Source: Victivallales bacterium
GTDB taxonomy: Bacteria; Verrucomicrobiota; Lentisphaeria; Oligosphaerales; Lenti-02
Length of the DNA: 19,656 nucleotides
NCBI GenBank assembly: GCA_018648945.1
Contig: JABGQJ010000056.1
Coordinates: 1-19,656 of the forward strand
Direction: 5' to 3'
The notes beneath the pieces were generated by a model. It was given only the letters and a program-made list of their open reading frames with translations, was not told where the DNA came from and made no database searches. Shown here piece after piece: positions 1 to 8,390 of this stretch (position 1 is the stretch's first letter; every line of letters starts with the position of its first letter). The translations under genes were made by a program, and so were the position numbers.

Positions 1-2
1 GG

Positions 3-1013
3 CGACAGGACTTCCTGGACGAACTGCCCGAGCGGATTGCCCAGGCGCTGCGCGAGGCGGTAGCGGCGCTCGCCCCGGCCACGATCCACGCGGGGCAGAG
101 CCAGGCCAAGGGCTTTTCCTTCAACCGCCTGAACCGCATGAAGGATGGCAGCGAGGTCTTCGGACGCGCCAATCCCGAACTGGTCGCTGGCCCGGCGGGC
201 CCGGTGGACCCTTCGGTGCAGACGCTTGCCGTGTATGGTCCGGACCAGAAGGTGAGGGCGGTGGTCGTGAATTTCGCCTGCCATCCGGACATCATCGGCG
301 GCGGGCGCGCCGACTTCGTGTCGGCGGACTGGCCAGGGGAGATGCGGCGTTGTCTGCAGGCTGTCTATGGCGTGGGGCTGCCGGTTGTCTTCCTGCAAGG
401 CACGGCCGGCGACATCAACCAGAACAGTTACCTGCCGACCTTCCGCCCAAATGGGGGACCGCAGAAGGCGGAACAGGTGGGCCGGGCGATCGCAGGAGCA
501 GCACTCCTGGCCATCGAGGGCAGCGATCCCATGGCGGAACTGACCCTGGCGGCGAGCATGGAAGAGCTGGCGATCCCCTTCTTCACGCGCACTCCGGAGT
601 TCATGGCCTACGTGGCGTCGCTCAAGGCCAAAGGGGACAAGGCGACCTACTTCGAGACCCATCTGGTCCGACGGGCCGAAGCCTGGCCCCACGATGGGCA
701 GACCGACAACCTGTGCGTACGGTGCCTGCGCATCGGCGAGACCGGGCTGGTCGGGTTGCCGGGAGAGATTTTTACCGAATGGGGGCTCCAGACCAAGCGC
801 TACTCACCAGCCACCCAGACGATGGTCGCGGAACTGACCGCGTCCCCCAACGGAATGGCTGGCTACAAGAGTACGACCGACCAAGCCTTGCGGGGGTGTG
901 ACTGCTGCGGGGCCTACGGGGCGACTCCCACCTTGTCCATGCGCCATGCCCCGGATGCAGGCCGCAGACTCACCGAGTCAGCAATTCGCCAGCTTCACGA
1001 ACTCTTTTCCTGA
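3..1013 (+). CDS. Neutral/alkaline ceramidase-like hydrolase, 3' part (5' end outside window)
   Basis: The reading frame is open from the first bases of the window, so the start lies upstream; the first in-frame ATG (138) is internal. The text just before and after it (FNRLNRMKDGS) is a conserved block of the neutral/alkaline non-lysosomal ceramidase N-terminal-domain family. Further family motifs are NFACHPD at about 273-293 (a His expected to bind zinc), SADWPG at about 321-338 and GTAGDINQN at 399-425. True ceramidases have GDVSPN at the last site, the serine being the nucleophile; here the serine position is Asn. The fold therefore looks right but ceramide hydrolysis is doubtful. Many bacterial relatives with this change are simply annotated as hypothetical. 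A cysteine pair (CDCC) lies near the C-terminus. The family assignment is fairly sure; the substrate is unknown. The next gene starts 267 nt downstream, so this is probably the end of a separate transcript. Confidence 0.72.
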   Translation, partial: RQDFLDELPERIAQALREAVAALAPATIHAGQSQAKGFSFNRLNRMKDGSEVFGRANPELVAGPAGPVDPSVQTLAVYGPDQKVRAVVVNFACHPDIIGGGRADFVSADWPGEMRRCLQAVYGVGLPVVFLQGTAGDINQNSYLPTFRPNGGPQKAEQVGRAIAGAALLAIEGSDPMAELTLAASMEELAIPFFTRTPEFMAYVASLKAKGDKATYFETHLVRRAEAWPHDGQTDNLCVRCLRIGETGLVGLPGEIFTEWGLQTKRYSPATQTMVAELTASPNGMAGYKSTTDQALRGCDCCGAYGATPTLSMRHAPDAGRRLTESAIRQLHELFS

Positions 1014-1019
1014 GCCTGC

Positions 1020-1041
1020 ATCCATTGTCCCAACAATGGGT
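1020..1041 (+). terminator. Hairpin just after the ceramidase-like gene, possible terminator
   Basis: A perfect 7-bp inverted repeat (CCATTGT, 1022-1028; ACAATGG, 1033-1039) encloses a 4-nt loop. It is extended by one G-U and one A-T pair to 1020-1041. It begins 7 nt after the stop codon at 1011-1013. A short T run (TTTT) follows about 8 nt later, so it is not a textbook rho-independent terminator, but its position suits one. Confidence 0.35.
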
Positions 1042-1280
1042 TGCGCGGTTTTCCTCGCTCCGTATCAAAGGTTTTTATGAAACGAGCGTTTTATTTTCCT
1101 CTGCTTCTGGAGTAGTTTGGGGGGTCAAGCGGTGGCAGATCGCCCTGCGACTGCGTGGCACAGTGGACAATCTGGTTGACCTCCATGCCCGCCGACTGCC
1201 TAGCGCATCGACGGGCATCATGCTGGAAGCACGACCACTCTGGCATGCCGAGGCCGCCCCAGCCCACCAGGTGAAGCGAA
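1042..1280. other. Intergenic region upstream of the exporter operon
   Basis: I see no convincing gene here. Several short open frames on both strands cross this stretch but have no ribosome binding site and run into the ABC gene out of frame. The promoter of the exporter operon is expected here. A TTGAC at 1176-1180 could be part of a -35 box, but no good -10 hexamer sits at the right distance, so I do not call a promoter. Confidence 0.4.
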
Positions 1281-3554
1281 TTGGCTGAAGTATCCCCAAA
1301 CCAAGATCTTGAGCAGTGGCTTGTCACCCGTCTGGCGGAGATGCCGGACGACGTGCGCGAGTGGGTGGATGACATTCTTGATGAGGGGGAGAGCCTGGCT
1401 GGCTTCTTCTTTGCGGACATCTTGCCGGATGGCAGCTTCGGCGAGCGCTGGAACGTGCTCACCAGCGAGCGCTACTTGGTGCTGGAGTCCCACCACGACG
1501 AGACGGGATGCACCGTTCCCTTCGAGACGCCGCTGACGGCGATCAAGGACGCAAAGGTGCGGACCTACATCGGCTCGGCGGCGCTGATCCTAACCTGCAC
1601 CGACTGCGCGCACGAAGTGGCGCGCTTTGGACTCGGCAGCCAGCACGAGGCGTCCGACCTCTGCTACTACGTCAAGGAAGTGGTGAAGGGGTTTGAGGAA
1701 GGCAAGAGCTTCGACGATGTGCCTCCGCCCGTGACCCAGCGCCCGCAGAACCGCTGTTCACGCTGCGGCCGGGCCCTGAGCCGCTGGAGCGAGGTCTGCA
1801 CGCACTGCATGGATCGTCGGCAGATCCTGTTGCGTTTACTCAGCCACCTCTACCCCTACCGGTGGGTTGCCGCGCTGGGGTTGGCGTTGACTCTGCTGAT
1901 CACGGGGCTGCAACTTGCGCCGCCATACTTGACCAAGGTGCTGATCGACAGAGTGATCGCGGCCAAGAACATGCCGTTGCTCCCGAAGGTGGTCATCCTG
2001 CTGGCTGGGGTGAACGTCTTGGCCGCCGTGGTCTCCGTTTTCCGAGGTTACGTGATGCAGTGGGTCGGCCAGAAGGTCCTTCTGGACATGCGGACGGAGC
2101 TGTACGAGCGGTTGCAGATGATGCGCTTGCGGTTCTATGCCCAGCGCGAGACCGGACGGATCATGTCCCGCGTGACCAGCGATCTGGGGCGGCTACAGTT
2201 CTTCGTGGCCGAGGGTGTCCAGGAGATCATTGTCAACATCGCCACCATGGTGCTGATCGCCGGCATCCTGCTCATGATGAACTGGCGGCTGTTCCTGCTG
2301 GCCTTGGCCCCGACCCCGGTGATTGTGATTAGCACCATGGTCTTTGGCCATCGCATTCACCTGCTGTTCCACCGCATCTGGCGCCGGTCATCCGGTCTGA
2401 CCGCGATTCTGGCGGACACGATTCCCGGGATCCGGGTGGTCAAGGCATTCGCCCAGGAACACCGGGAGACCAAGAAGTTCAAGAACCGGAGCGAGACGTT
2501 GTTCGGCGAGGAGATGCGGGCCGCCAAGCTGTCGTCGGTCTTCTTCCCCTTCCTGGGGTTGCAGACCACATTGGGCTCGATCCTCATCTTCAGCGTGGGC
2601 GGCTACATGGTCATGAAGGACATGGCCACGGTGGGAACGCTGGTGGCGTTCACCAGCTACCTCTGGCGGTTCTACATGCCGGTGCAGCGCTTCGGGCGCA
2701 TGAACCACTGGCTCCAGCGGTCGTTGACCTCCGCCGAGCGGGTGTTCGAGATTCTCGACGCGGACCCCGAACCGATCATGCGGGAAGGGCTGAAGCTGGA
2801 ACACATGCGGGGCGAGGTGGAGTTCCGCAACATCCGTTTCTCCTACGCGCCTGGCAAGTATGCGCTGGATGACGTGTCGTTCAAGGTAGAGCCAGGCGAG
2901 ATGATTGGCTTGGTGGGGCCGAGTGGGGCTGGCAAGAGCACGCTGGTGCATCTGATCGCGCGGTTCTACGAGGTCGAAGAGGGCGGCATCTACATCGATG
3001 GCCACGACGTCAACGAGTTCGACCTGCAGTGGTTCCGCCAGCAGATCGGTGTGGTGTTGCAGGAACCCTATCTCTTCCGAGGCACGGTCTGGGAGAACGT
3101 CGCCTACGCCAACCCCGACGCGACGGCGGAGGAGATCATGGCGGCGACCCAGGCGGCCAATGCGCACGAGTTCGTCATGAATCTCCCGGACGGTTACGAC
3201 ACGATGATCGGCGAGCGTGGCCAGACCCTCTCCGGCGGCGAGCGCCAGCGGCTCTCCATCGCCCGGGCCGTGCTCCGCGATCCCAAAATCCTGATTCTCG
3301 ACGAGGCGACCGCCTCGGTGGATACCGAGACCGAGAGCAAGATCCAGATCGCCCTTGAGCGCCTGACCGAAGGGCGGACCACCTTTGCCATCGCGCACCG
3401 GCTTTCCACCCTGCGCAAGGCAAATCGCTTGGTCGTCCTGGAGAAGTCCAAGTTGGCGGAGGTGGGGACGCACGACGAACTCCTCGCCCAGGATGGGCTC
3501 TTTGCGAAGCTCTGCAACATGCAGGACGAGATCTCGAAGACCAAGGCGTGGTAG
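1281..3554 (+). CDS. ABC exporter (fused TMD-NBD) with N-terminal domain and zinc ribbon, DUF1854-associated type
   Basis: This 757-residue half-transporter should work as a homodimer in the inner membrane. Residues 1-150 form a soluble domain (ERWNVLTSERYLVLES and a C-T-D-C patch) with a PH-like feel. A zinc ribbon follows: C159-x2-C162-x10-C173-x2-C176. The type-1 exporter membrane domain (about 185-480) has several hydrophobic segments. The ATPase domain is intact: Walker A GPSGAGKST (546-554), Q-loop Q594, signature LSGGERQR (650-657), Walker B LILDE (671-675) and H-loop H706. The start is TTG at 1281. An in-frame stop lies at 1272-1274, so this is the earliest possible start; AGGTGAA just upstream can serve as ribosome binding site. 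The next usable start, ATG 1341, would clip the N-terminal domain. The same architecture, with a DUF1854 protein as neighbour, is known from cyanophycin-associated ABC transporters. No cyanophycin gene is visible here. Gene order with HlyD and TolC genes suggests export across both membranes; the substrate is unknown. Confidence 0.88.
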   Translation: MAEVSPNQDLEQWLVTRLAEMPDDVREWVDDILDEGESLAGFFFADILPDGSFGERWNVLTSERYLVLESHHDETGCTVPFETPLTAIKDAKVRTYIGSAALILTCTDCAHEVARFGLGSQHEASDLCYYVKEVVKGFEEGKSFDDVPPPVTQRPQNRCSRCGRALSRWSEVCTHCMDRRQILLRLLSHLYPYRWVAALGLALTLLITGLQLAPPYLTKVLIDRVIAAKNMPLLPKVVILLAGVNVLAAVVSVFRGYVMQWVGQKVLLDMRTELYERLQMMRLRFYAQRETGRIMSRVTSDLGRLQFFVAEGVQEIIVNIATMVLIAGILLMMNWRLFLLALAPTPVIVISTMVFGHRIHLLFHRIWRRSSGLTAILADTIPGIRVVKAFAQEHRETKKFKNRSETLFGEEMRAAKLSSVFFPFLGLQTTLGSILIFSVGGYMVMKDMATVGTLVAFTSYLWRFYMPVQRFGRMNHWLQRSLTSAERVFEILDADPEPIMREGLKLEHMRGEVEFRNIRFSYAPGKYALDDVSFKVEPGEMIGLVGPSGAGKSTLVHLIARFYEVEEGGIYIDGHDVNEFDLQWFRQQIGVVLQEPYLFRGTVWENVAYANPDATAEEIMAATQAANAHEFVMNLPDGYDTMIGERGQTLSGGERQRLSIARAVLRDPKILILDEATASVDTETESKIQIALERLTEGRTTFAIAHRLSTLRKANRLVVLEKSKLAEVGTHDELLAQDGLFAKLCNMQDEISKTKAW

Positions 3555-3565
3555 GAGACGAGCCG

Positions 3566-4099
3566 ATGACTGTGGAAGTTGCCAATCCTGAATTGCCTGG
3601 CGCCGGTTTCGGCGAAGTGGGCTGGGCCGTGGATCCTGGCGAGGTCCGAGTCTGGCGCGACGAGCTCCATCTCCTCCATGTGGCGGCGCGGGGCGAGGAA
3701 TACACCGACGTGGCCCCACGCCATGCCTTCCCCCTGTCCGCCCGGGGGGACTTTGTCAGTTTCATCGGCGAGAAGGACGAGGAGAAGCTTCTCGTCCGCA
3801 ATGCCAGCCAATTGGACCCGGACAGCCTGCGCGCTCTGGATGAGGCAATGGGCAGGACCTACTACCGGGCGATGATCACCAAGATCGACAACATCGCCGA
3901 AGTGATGGGCGTTTCCATGTGGGAGGTGGTCACTGATCGTGGCTATGCCAAGTTCGAAGTGGTGGACCGCCAGCGCCATATCCGTGTCCTCCCCCGAGGT
4001 CGTTTCCTGATCACCGACGCTGACGGGAACCGTTTCGAGATCCCGTGCGTGTACGAGTTGGACGAGCATAGCCAGCGTCTGGTCGAGACCGAGACCTGA
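3566..4099 (+). CDS. DUF1854 family protein
   Basis: A 177-residue soluble protein. I chose ATG 3566 because AGGAGA (3553-3558) lies 7 nt upstream; a GTG at 3548 in the same frame overlaps the ABC gene's end and lacks a site. The family pattern is clear in the middle and C-terminal parts: APRHAFPLSARG, then a segment on the residue charge state (EKLLVRNASQLD), SMWEVVTDRG, RHIRVLPRGRFLITDADGN and FEIPCVYELDEHSQRLVE. DUF1854 proteins are typically encoded beside an ABC transporter of the preceding gene's type and have been linked to cyanophycin metabolism by gene neighbourhood. The biochemical role is not established. The gap to the ABC gene is 11 nt and to the HlyD gene 31 nt, so co-translation and a shared complex are likely. 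It has no signal peptide or membrane segment and should be cytoplasmic. Confidence 0.85.
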   Translation: MTVEVANPELPGAGFGEVGWAVDPGEVRVWRDELHLLHVAARGEEYTDVAPRHAFPLSARGDFVSFIGEKDEEKLLVRNASQLDPDSLRALDEAMGRTYYRAMITKIDNIAEVMGVSMWEVVTDRGYAKFEVVDRQRHIRVLPRGRFLITDADGNRFEIPCVYELDEHSQRLVETET

Positions 4100-4130
4100 T
4101 CGTCCCGTAACTCTCCGAGGAGTGTCCCCT

Positions 4131-5588
4131 ATGTCCGAAGAAAATGACAAAGCCGGCAGTAGCTACCAACTGCGGCGTGATTCCCGCACGCCCGAGGGCA
4201 AGGCCCCCGTGCGCGTGTCCTGGAAGCGACGGTTCATGATTCTCGGGGTGCTTGCCTCGTTCCTGGCCGTGGGTGCCGTGGTCTGGATCATCTGGTACAA
4301 CATCTGCCACGTCCCGGCCTTGTCGGCCCGAGTCCGGGCAGCCGTGATCGAGCTTTCCCCCCGCGTGGATGCGCGGCTGCGGGAGGTCTTTGTCAGTGAA
4401 GAGGACGTGGTGAAGAAGGGCGACATTCTGGCCCGGTTGGACGACACCCAGCTGCAATCCTCGTTGCAGGGAGCCCAGGCTGAGCTGAGCATCCGTGAGA
4501 GTGCCTTCCGGCAGGCCCAAGCCCGCGAGCGCTTGACCCAGATCCAGGTCGCGGCGGACATCGCCATGGCTCGCGCCCAGTTGGCAGTGACCAAAGCCGA
4601 GCGCGCCAGCCTGGCGGCGGAGCTCGGGGCGTCACGCAAGCGCCTGCCTCAGCGGGTCCGCCAGGCGGAGACTCTTCTTGCGCAGCGGACGGCCGAATTC
4701 GACCTGCTGAAAGAGGGCTTCCGTACCCAGGACGTGGAGTCAGCCAAGGTCCGTGTCGCCTCGGCCAAAGAGACGCTGGCCCTCTACGAGTTGGAAGTGC
4801 GGCAGAGCCAGGAACTGGTGGACGAGGGGATCGACTCCACCTACACTCTGGAAGTCCGGAAGACCCGCCTGAAGACGCAGCAGCTTGCTCTGCAAGACGC
4901 GGAGCTCACGCTGGCGAAAATGGAGGCAGGTCCCCGTGAGACCGAGGTCCGCGCGGCGAAGAGGGGTCTCGAATCCGAAGAGGCGAAGCTGAGCCTCGTG
5001 CGGCTGAGCGAAGTGGAACTGACCAAGCTGGAGAAGACTCTGGCGATCCGCGACGCGGAGATCCAGGAAGCAGAGGCCCGGCTGGGGCAGGCGGAAGCCC
5101 GCAAGGAGGAGGTGTCGATTGTCATCCAACAGGTGGCGGTGGCCAAGGCGGAGATGGAGAAGGCGAAGGCCACGGTGACTGGACGCGAAGCTGCTTTGGT
5201 GGATCTCACCGTGATCAGCCCGGTGGACGGGATCGTGACCCGGGTGTTCGACGAAGTGGGCGAACTGTGCAAGAAGGGGGTCCCCATCATCATGGTCAAC
5301 GAGTCCTCCAAACCTCGCTGGATCGATGTGTTCGTGGACGAGGAAGACGCCCAACTGGTCTCGGTGGGCCAAGTGGCCAACATGAATGTGCCGGCCAACT
5401 CGAACGACGTGGTGAAGGCCAAGGTGACGCAGATGGGCATGCACACGCAGACGCTGGATGGCTCTGGTGGAGCCACGACTCAGTTCGGCCAGCCGGACCG
5501 GGTTTGGGTGAAACTGGTCCCGGTCGAACCGATGCCGGAGCGGGTGATCACCGGTACGACCGCTCGCGGGTATATTCGCGTTCGCTAG
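4131..5588 (+). CDS. HlyD-type membrane-fusion (periplasmic adaptor) protein
   Basis: A 485-residue protein bridging an inner-membrane transporter and an outer-membrane channel. A short cytoplasmic N-terminus precedes one membrane anchor (about residues 35-56, FMILGVLASFLAVGAVVWII). The first lipoyl half-motif is near 70-108 (VSEEDVVKKGDILARLDD). A very long Ala/Glu/Lys/Arg-rich coiled coil runs from about 107 to 350. The second lipoyl half (ISPVDGIVTRVFDEVGEL) lies at about 358-388, and a beta-barrel tail ends in GYIRVR. ATG 4131 is preferred over the in-frame GTG at 4122 because GAGGAG (4117-4122) lies 8 nt before it. The coiled coil is long for the family, which implies a tall adaptor hairpin. 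It stands between the DUF1854 gene and the TolC gene (18-nt gap), so it most likely pairs with the ABC protein of this operon. Confidence 0.9.
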   Translation: MSEENDKAGSSYQLRRDSRTPEGKAPVRVSWKRRFMILGVLASFLAVGAVVWIIWYNICHVPALSARVRAAVIELSPRVDARLREVFVSEEDVVKKGDILARLDDTQLQSSLQGAQAELSIRESAFRQAQARERLTQIQVAADIAMARAQLAVTKAERASLAAELGASRKRLPQRVRQAETLLAQRTAEFDLLKEGFRTQDVESAKVRVASAKETLALYELEVRQSQELVDEGIDSTYTLEVRKTRLKTQQLALQDAELTLAKMEAGPRETEVRAAKRGLESEEAKLSLVRLSEVELTKLEKTLAIRDAEIQEAEARLGQAEARKEEVSIVIQQVAVAKAEMEKAKATVTGREAALVDLTVISPVDGIVTRVFDEVGELCKKGVPIIMVNESSKPRWIDVFVDEEDAQLVSVGQVANMNVPANSNDVVKAKVTQMGMHTQTLDGSGGATTQFGQPDRVWVKLVPVEPMPERVITGTTARGYIRVR

Positions 5589-5606
5589 AAAACGAGAGAC
5601 TCGACT

Positions 5607-7088
5607 ATGAACTGGCACACGAGCATTTTGCGGGCGTCCGCATTTCTGGTCTTGGGCGTAGCTGGTACTGTGGCGGCGGCCGAGAAGCCGGCTGCCCTGC
5701 CCGCCAAGCTGTCGCTGAGCGAGGCCTTGCGCATCGCCGCCGCCCACAACAAGTCGATTCAGGCTGCCCAGTTGCAGGCGCAGGCTGACCGGCACCGGAT
5801 CACCACTGCCGAAGGTGCTTTCGACCCGACCGTATACGGGGAAGCCGGCTGGGTGGAGCAGGACGAAAGCGCGGTCCGCTCGGCCGAAGGGCGGCTGGGG
5901 GCGGGTGCCACCAAGCGCTTTGCGACCGGTACCGAGATCGATGTGTCGACCGCGTGGACCTACACCGACGACCATATGGCTGCCCCCGGCAGTCTTGATC
6001 CGCTCCACGACGCTGCCGGTGCGGTGGTGGTGACTCAGGATCTCCTGCGCGATTTCGGTGCCAAGATCAACGGCAAGGCGATTCGGGTGGCGACAAATGA
6101 CTGGCGAAGCTCAGAGGAGGGCGTGCGCGACTCCCTGATCTGGAACCTGTACCAAGTGGAATACGCCTACTGGCAGCTCTACTATGCCGAAGCCGACCTG
6201 CAAGTACGCCAGAAGCAACTGGCTCGGGCACGGCGCCTGGTGGAGGTGGCCCAGGCCCAGGTCCGCGTGGGTGAAGCGGCCCCCATCGAGATCACCCGTT
6301 CCCGGTCCAGTGCTGCGTCCCAGGAGGTATCGATCCTGAATGCCAAGAACGATGTGGCGCGCATCCGGAACCGGTTGCTGCGTCTGTTGGGCGTGATCCG
6401 GGGCGATACGCTTGCCCAACCCCTGGAGCTGACGGATGCACCCCCGGCGGTGAACCAGACGCTCACCTTGGAGCAATCGCTGGCTGTGGCTCGGGAACAG
6501 CGCCCGGATTGCCGTCAGGCGGAATTGGCCCTCGCGAATGCCGGCGAAGAGGCCGACTTCGCCAAGAACCAGCTGCTCCCGTCTTTGCGGGTCTACGGTG
6601 GCGTGGGGGTGAGCGGCGACGACGACCAATTCGGCAGCGCGCTCGGTGACTTCGCCTCTGTAGAGGGGACGACGTGGGAGGTGGGCATCCGGGCCGAGTT
6701 CCCCCTTGGCAACCGGATTGCCAAAGGCAGGCATGGCACGGCCAAGGCCCTGCAGTTCCGGGCGGTTGTGCGTCAGCGCGACGTGCTGGAGCTGGCCACC
6801 CGCGAAGTGGCCGATGCATTTGACACCCTCACGACTTCCGCGCGGAAAATCGACACCGCCCGGCAGTCCCGTGAGCTGGCCGACGAGCTGCTTACGGCCG
6901 AGGGAAAGAGCTTCAAGCTGGGACGTAGCACCAGCCTTGATGTGCTCGATGCCCAGCAGTCACTGGCCCAGGCCGAGCGCGAAGAGGTGAGGGCTCGCAT
7001 CGCCTACGCCGCCGCCCTTGGCAACCTGTATGCCGTCCGCGGTGACTATCTCGTTGCCAAGAAGATCCCGGTCGAAGCCCAGGAATAG
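5607..7088 (+). CDS. TolC family outer-membrane efflux channel
   Basis: A 493-residue protein with a Sec signal peptide (hydrophobic core SAFLVLGVAGTVAAA, cleavage likely near residue 25). The mature part carries the two internal repeats of the outer-membrane efflux family. The first begins LSLSEALRIAAAHNKSIQ (about residue 36) and the second LTLEQSLAVAREQRPDCRQ (about 286). Each is followed by a strand segment (FDPTVYGEAGW; LLPSLRVYGGVGV) and long helices rich in Ala, Gln, Arg and Glu. The last repeat contains the typical FKLGRSTSLDVLDAQQSLAQAE. Length and layout are normal for TolC channels. It sits 18 nt behind the HlyD gene and ends the tripartite exporter set (ABC, DUF1854, HlyD, TolC). 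Confidence 0.92.
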   Translation: MNWHTSILRASAFLVLGVAGTVAAAEKPAALPAKLSLSEALRIAAAHNKSIQAAQLQAQADRHRITTAEGAFDPTVYGEAGWVEQDESAVRSAEGRLGAGATKRFATGTEIDVSTAWTYTDDHMAAPGSLDPLHDAAGAVVVTQDLLRDFGAKINGKAIRVATNDWRSSEEGVRDSLIWNLYQVEYAYWQLYYAEADLQVRQKQLARARRLVEVAQAQVRVGEAAPIEITRSRSSAASQEVSILNAKNDVARIRNRLLRLLGVIRGDTLAQPLELTDAPPAVNQTLTLEQSLAVAREQRPDCRQAELALANAGEEADFAKNQLLPSLRVYGGVGVSGDDDQFGSALGDFASVEGTTWEVGIRAEFPLGNRIAKGRHGTAKALQFRAVVRQRDVLELATREVADAFDTLTTSARKIDTARQSRELADELLTAEGKSFKLGRSTSLDVLDAQQSLAQAEREEVRARIAYAAALGNLYAVRGDYLVAKKIPVEAQE

Positions 7089-7130
7089 GCTGGCTGGCGC
7101 TCGTTCCCAACGGAAACAGGATTCAGGCAC

Positions 7131-8390
7131 ATGGAACGACGGGAGTTCCTTCAAGGCACGGCAACCGGGGCGGTTCTGGCGGCGGCACCGGGGGTGACCC
7201 AGGAGGCCGACGCGGCAAGCGCCACGGCGACGACCGTGCCAGACGTGACGACCGAAGCAGACGTGTTGGTGGTTGGCGGTGGCACTGCCGGGACCATGGC
7301 GGCGATTCAGGCCGCCCGTGCGGGGGCCCGAACCGTGCTGGTGGAGCGGAGCGGGCAGCTTGGGGGAACCATGACAATGGGGGGAGTCTCCTTTCCCGGG
7401 CTCTTCCATGCATGGGGGAAACAGATCATTGCCGGCATCGGTTGGGAACTGGTTCGCGAGACCGTCGCGATGGACGGTGGGCGACTGCCTGACTTCGCAG
7501 TCCCGCCAGGCCGGCATTGGCAGCACCAGGTACACATCAACCAGTATCTGTATGCCATTCTGGCGGAAGAGAAATGCCTCCAGGCTGGGGTGGACATTGC
7601 CTACTACGAATTCCCGCTATCCGCTGCGAAGACGGCCGCGGGGTGGCTGATCGAGTGCGTGGGACCTGGCATCCGGCGGCGGGTGATCTGCAAGCAACTG
7701 GTGGATTGCACGGGGGGTGCGGATCTGGTCGGCATGCTCGGCCTGCCCCGACTTCGCGGGGAGGAGACCCAGCCTGGCTCCATGCTGTTCCGCTTTGACG
7801 CGCCCTTCCGTCCCGGTCGGGAACAGCCGCAGGCGGTCTATGTCCACGGGGCAGATTCCTCTGCCTCCACCACGCGTACGCAGGCGAATCTCGCGGGTCG
7901 TCGGGAGATCCTCAAGCGACTTCGCGGCAAGCTGACTGCTGGCAAGGACGCGACACGGCTTGTGCACATGCAGCCCGAAGCCGCCTATCGCGAGAGTTAC
8001 CGCATTGTAGGGGAGACGATGATTACTCACGAGGATTACGTAGCTGGTCGGCGCTTCGAGGACGCCATCTGTTACGCTTTCTATCCCGTGGACTTGCACA
8101 CTCGGAGCGGGGTCAGACCGAAGCCGCTTGCCGAAGGCGTCGTGCCAACCGTGCCGCTACGGTCTCTGGTGCCGAAGGGGAGCCGCAATCTCCTGGTTGC
8201 TGGCCGCTGCGTCAGCAGTGACCGCCTCGCCAATTCTGGCCTCCGAGTGCAGGCGCCCTGCATGGCGATGGGACAGGCCGCCGGTGCGGCCGCTGCCCTC
8301 GCCGCCCTGCGCAAGACAACTCCGCTCAAGGTCCCGCTGGCAGAGATCCATGGCTTGCTCCGGAAGCACGGGGCCGTGGTGCCCGGCTGA
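7131..8390 (+). CDS. FAD-dependent oxidoreductase with Tat-type signal
   Basis: A 419-residue flavoprotein. The N-terminus MERREFLQGTATGAVLAAAP has the R-R-x-F-L pattern of a twin-arginine signal, so the enzyme probably folds with FAD in the cytoplasm and is exported. The dinucleotide-binding site is ADVLVVGGGTAGTMAAIQ (G49-x-G51-x-x-G54), followed by the acidic end of strand 2 (VLVER). The C-terminal FAD contact block is NLLVAGRCVSSDRLANSG followed by MGQAAGAAAALA. This pair of motifs marks the FAD_oxidored group (PF12831), many members of which sit in polysaccharide-related gene sets of planctomycetes and relatives; the substrate is usually unknown. The gap to the TolC gene is 42 nt, with only a weak ribosome binding site (AGGA, 7118-7121), so it may be the last gene of the exporter operon or a separate unit. 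Confidence 0.85.
   Translation: MERREFLQGTATGAVLAAAPGVTQEADAASATATTVPDVTTEADVLVVGGGTAGTMAAIQAARAGARTVLVERSGQLGGTMTMGGVSFPGLFHAWGKQIIAGIGWELVRETVAMDGGRLPDFAVPPGRHWQHQVHINQYLYAILAEEKCLQAGVDIAYYEFPLSAAKTAAGWLIECVGPGIRRRVICKQLVDCTGGADLVGMLGLPRLRGEETQPGSMLFRFDAPFRPGREQPQAVYVHGADSSASTTRTQANLAGRREILKRLRGKLTAGKDATRLVHMQPEAAYRESYRIVGETMITHEDYVAGRRFEDAICYAFYPVDLHTRSGVRPKPLAEGVVPTVPLRSLVPKGSRNLLVAGRCVSSDRLANSGLRVQAPCMAMGQAAGAAAALAALRKTTPLKVPLAEIHGLLRKHGAVVPG

Noticed and set aside
1176..1205. Sigma70 promoter with -35 TTGACC for the exporter operon
   Set aside because: No acceptable -10 hexamer at 16-18 nt.
2388..3719. 443-codon open frame on the - strand opposite the ABC gene
   Set aside because: It lies fully antisense to a well-supported ABC transporter and is His/Arg/Pro-rich without domains, a GC-driven shadow.
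4740..6008. 422-codon - strand open frame opposite the HlyD and TolC genes
   Set aside because: Antisense shadow: it spans two real genes and has a His/Arg/Leu-rich composition.
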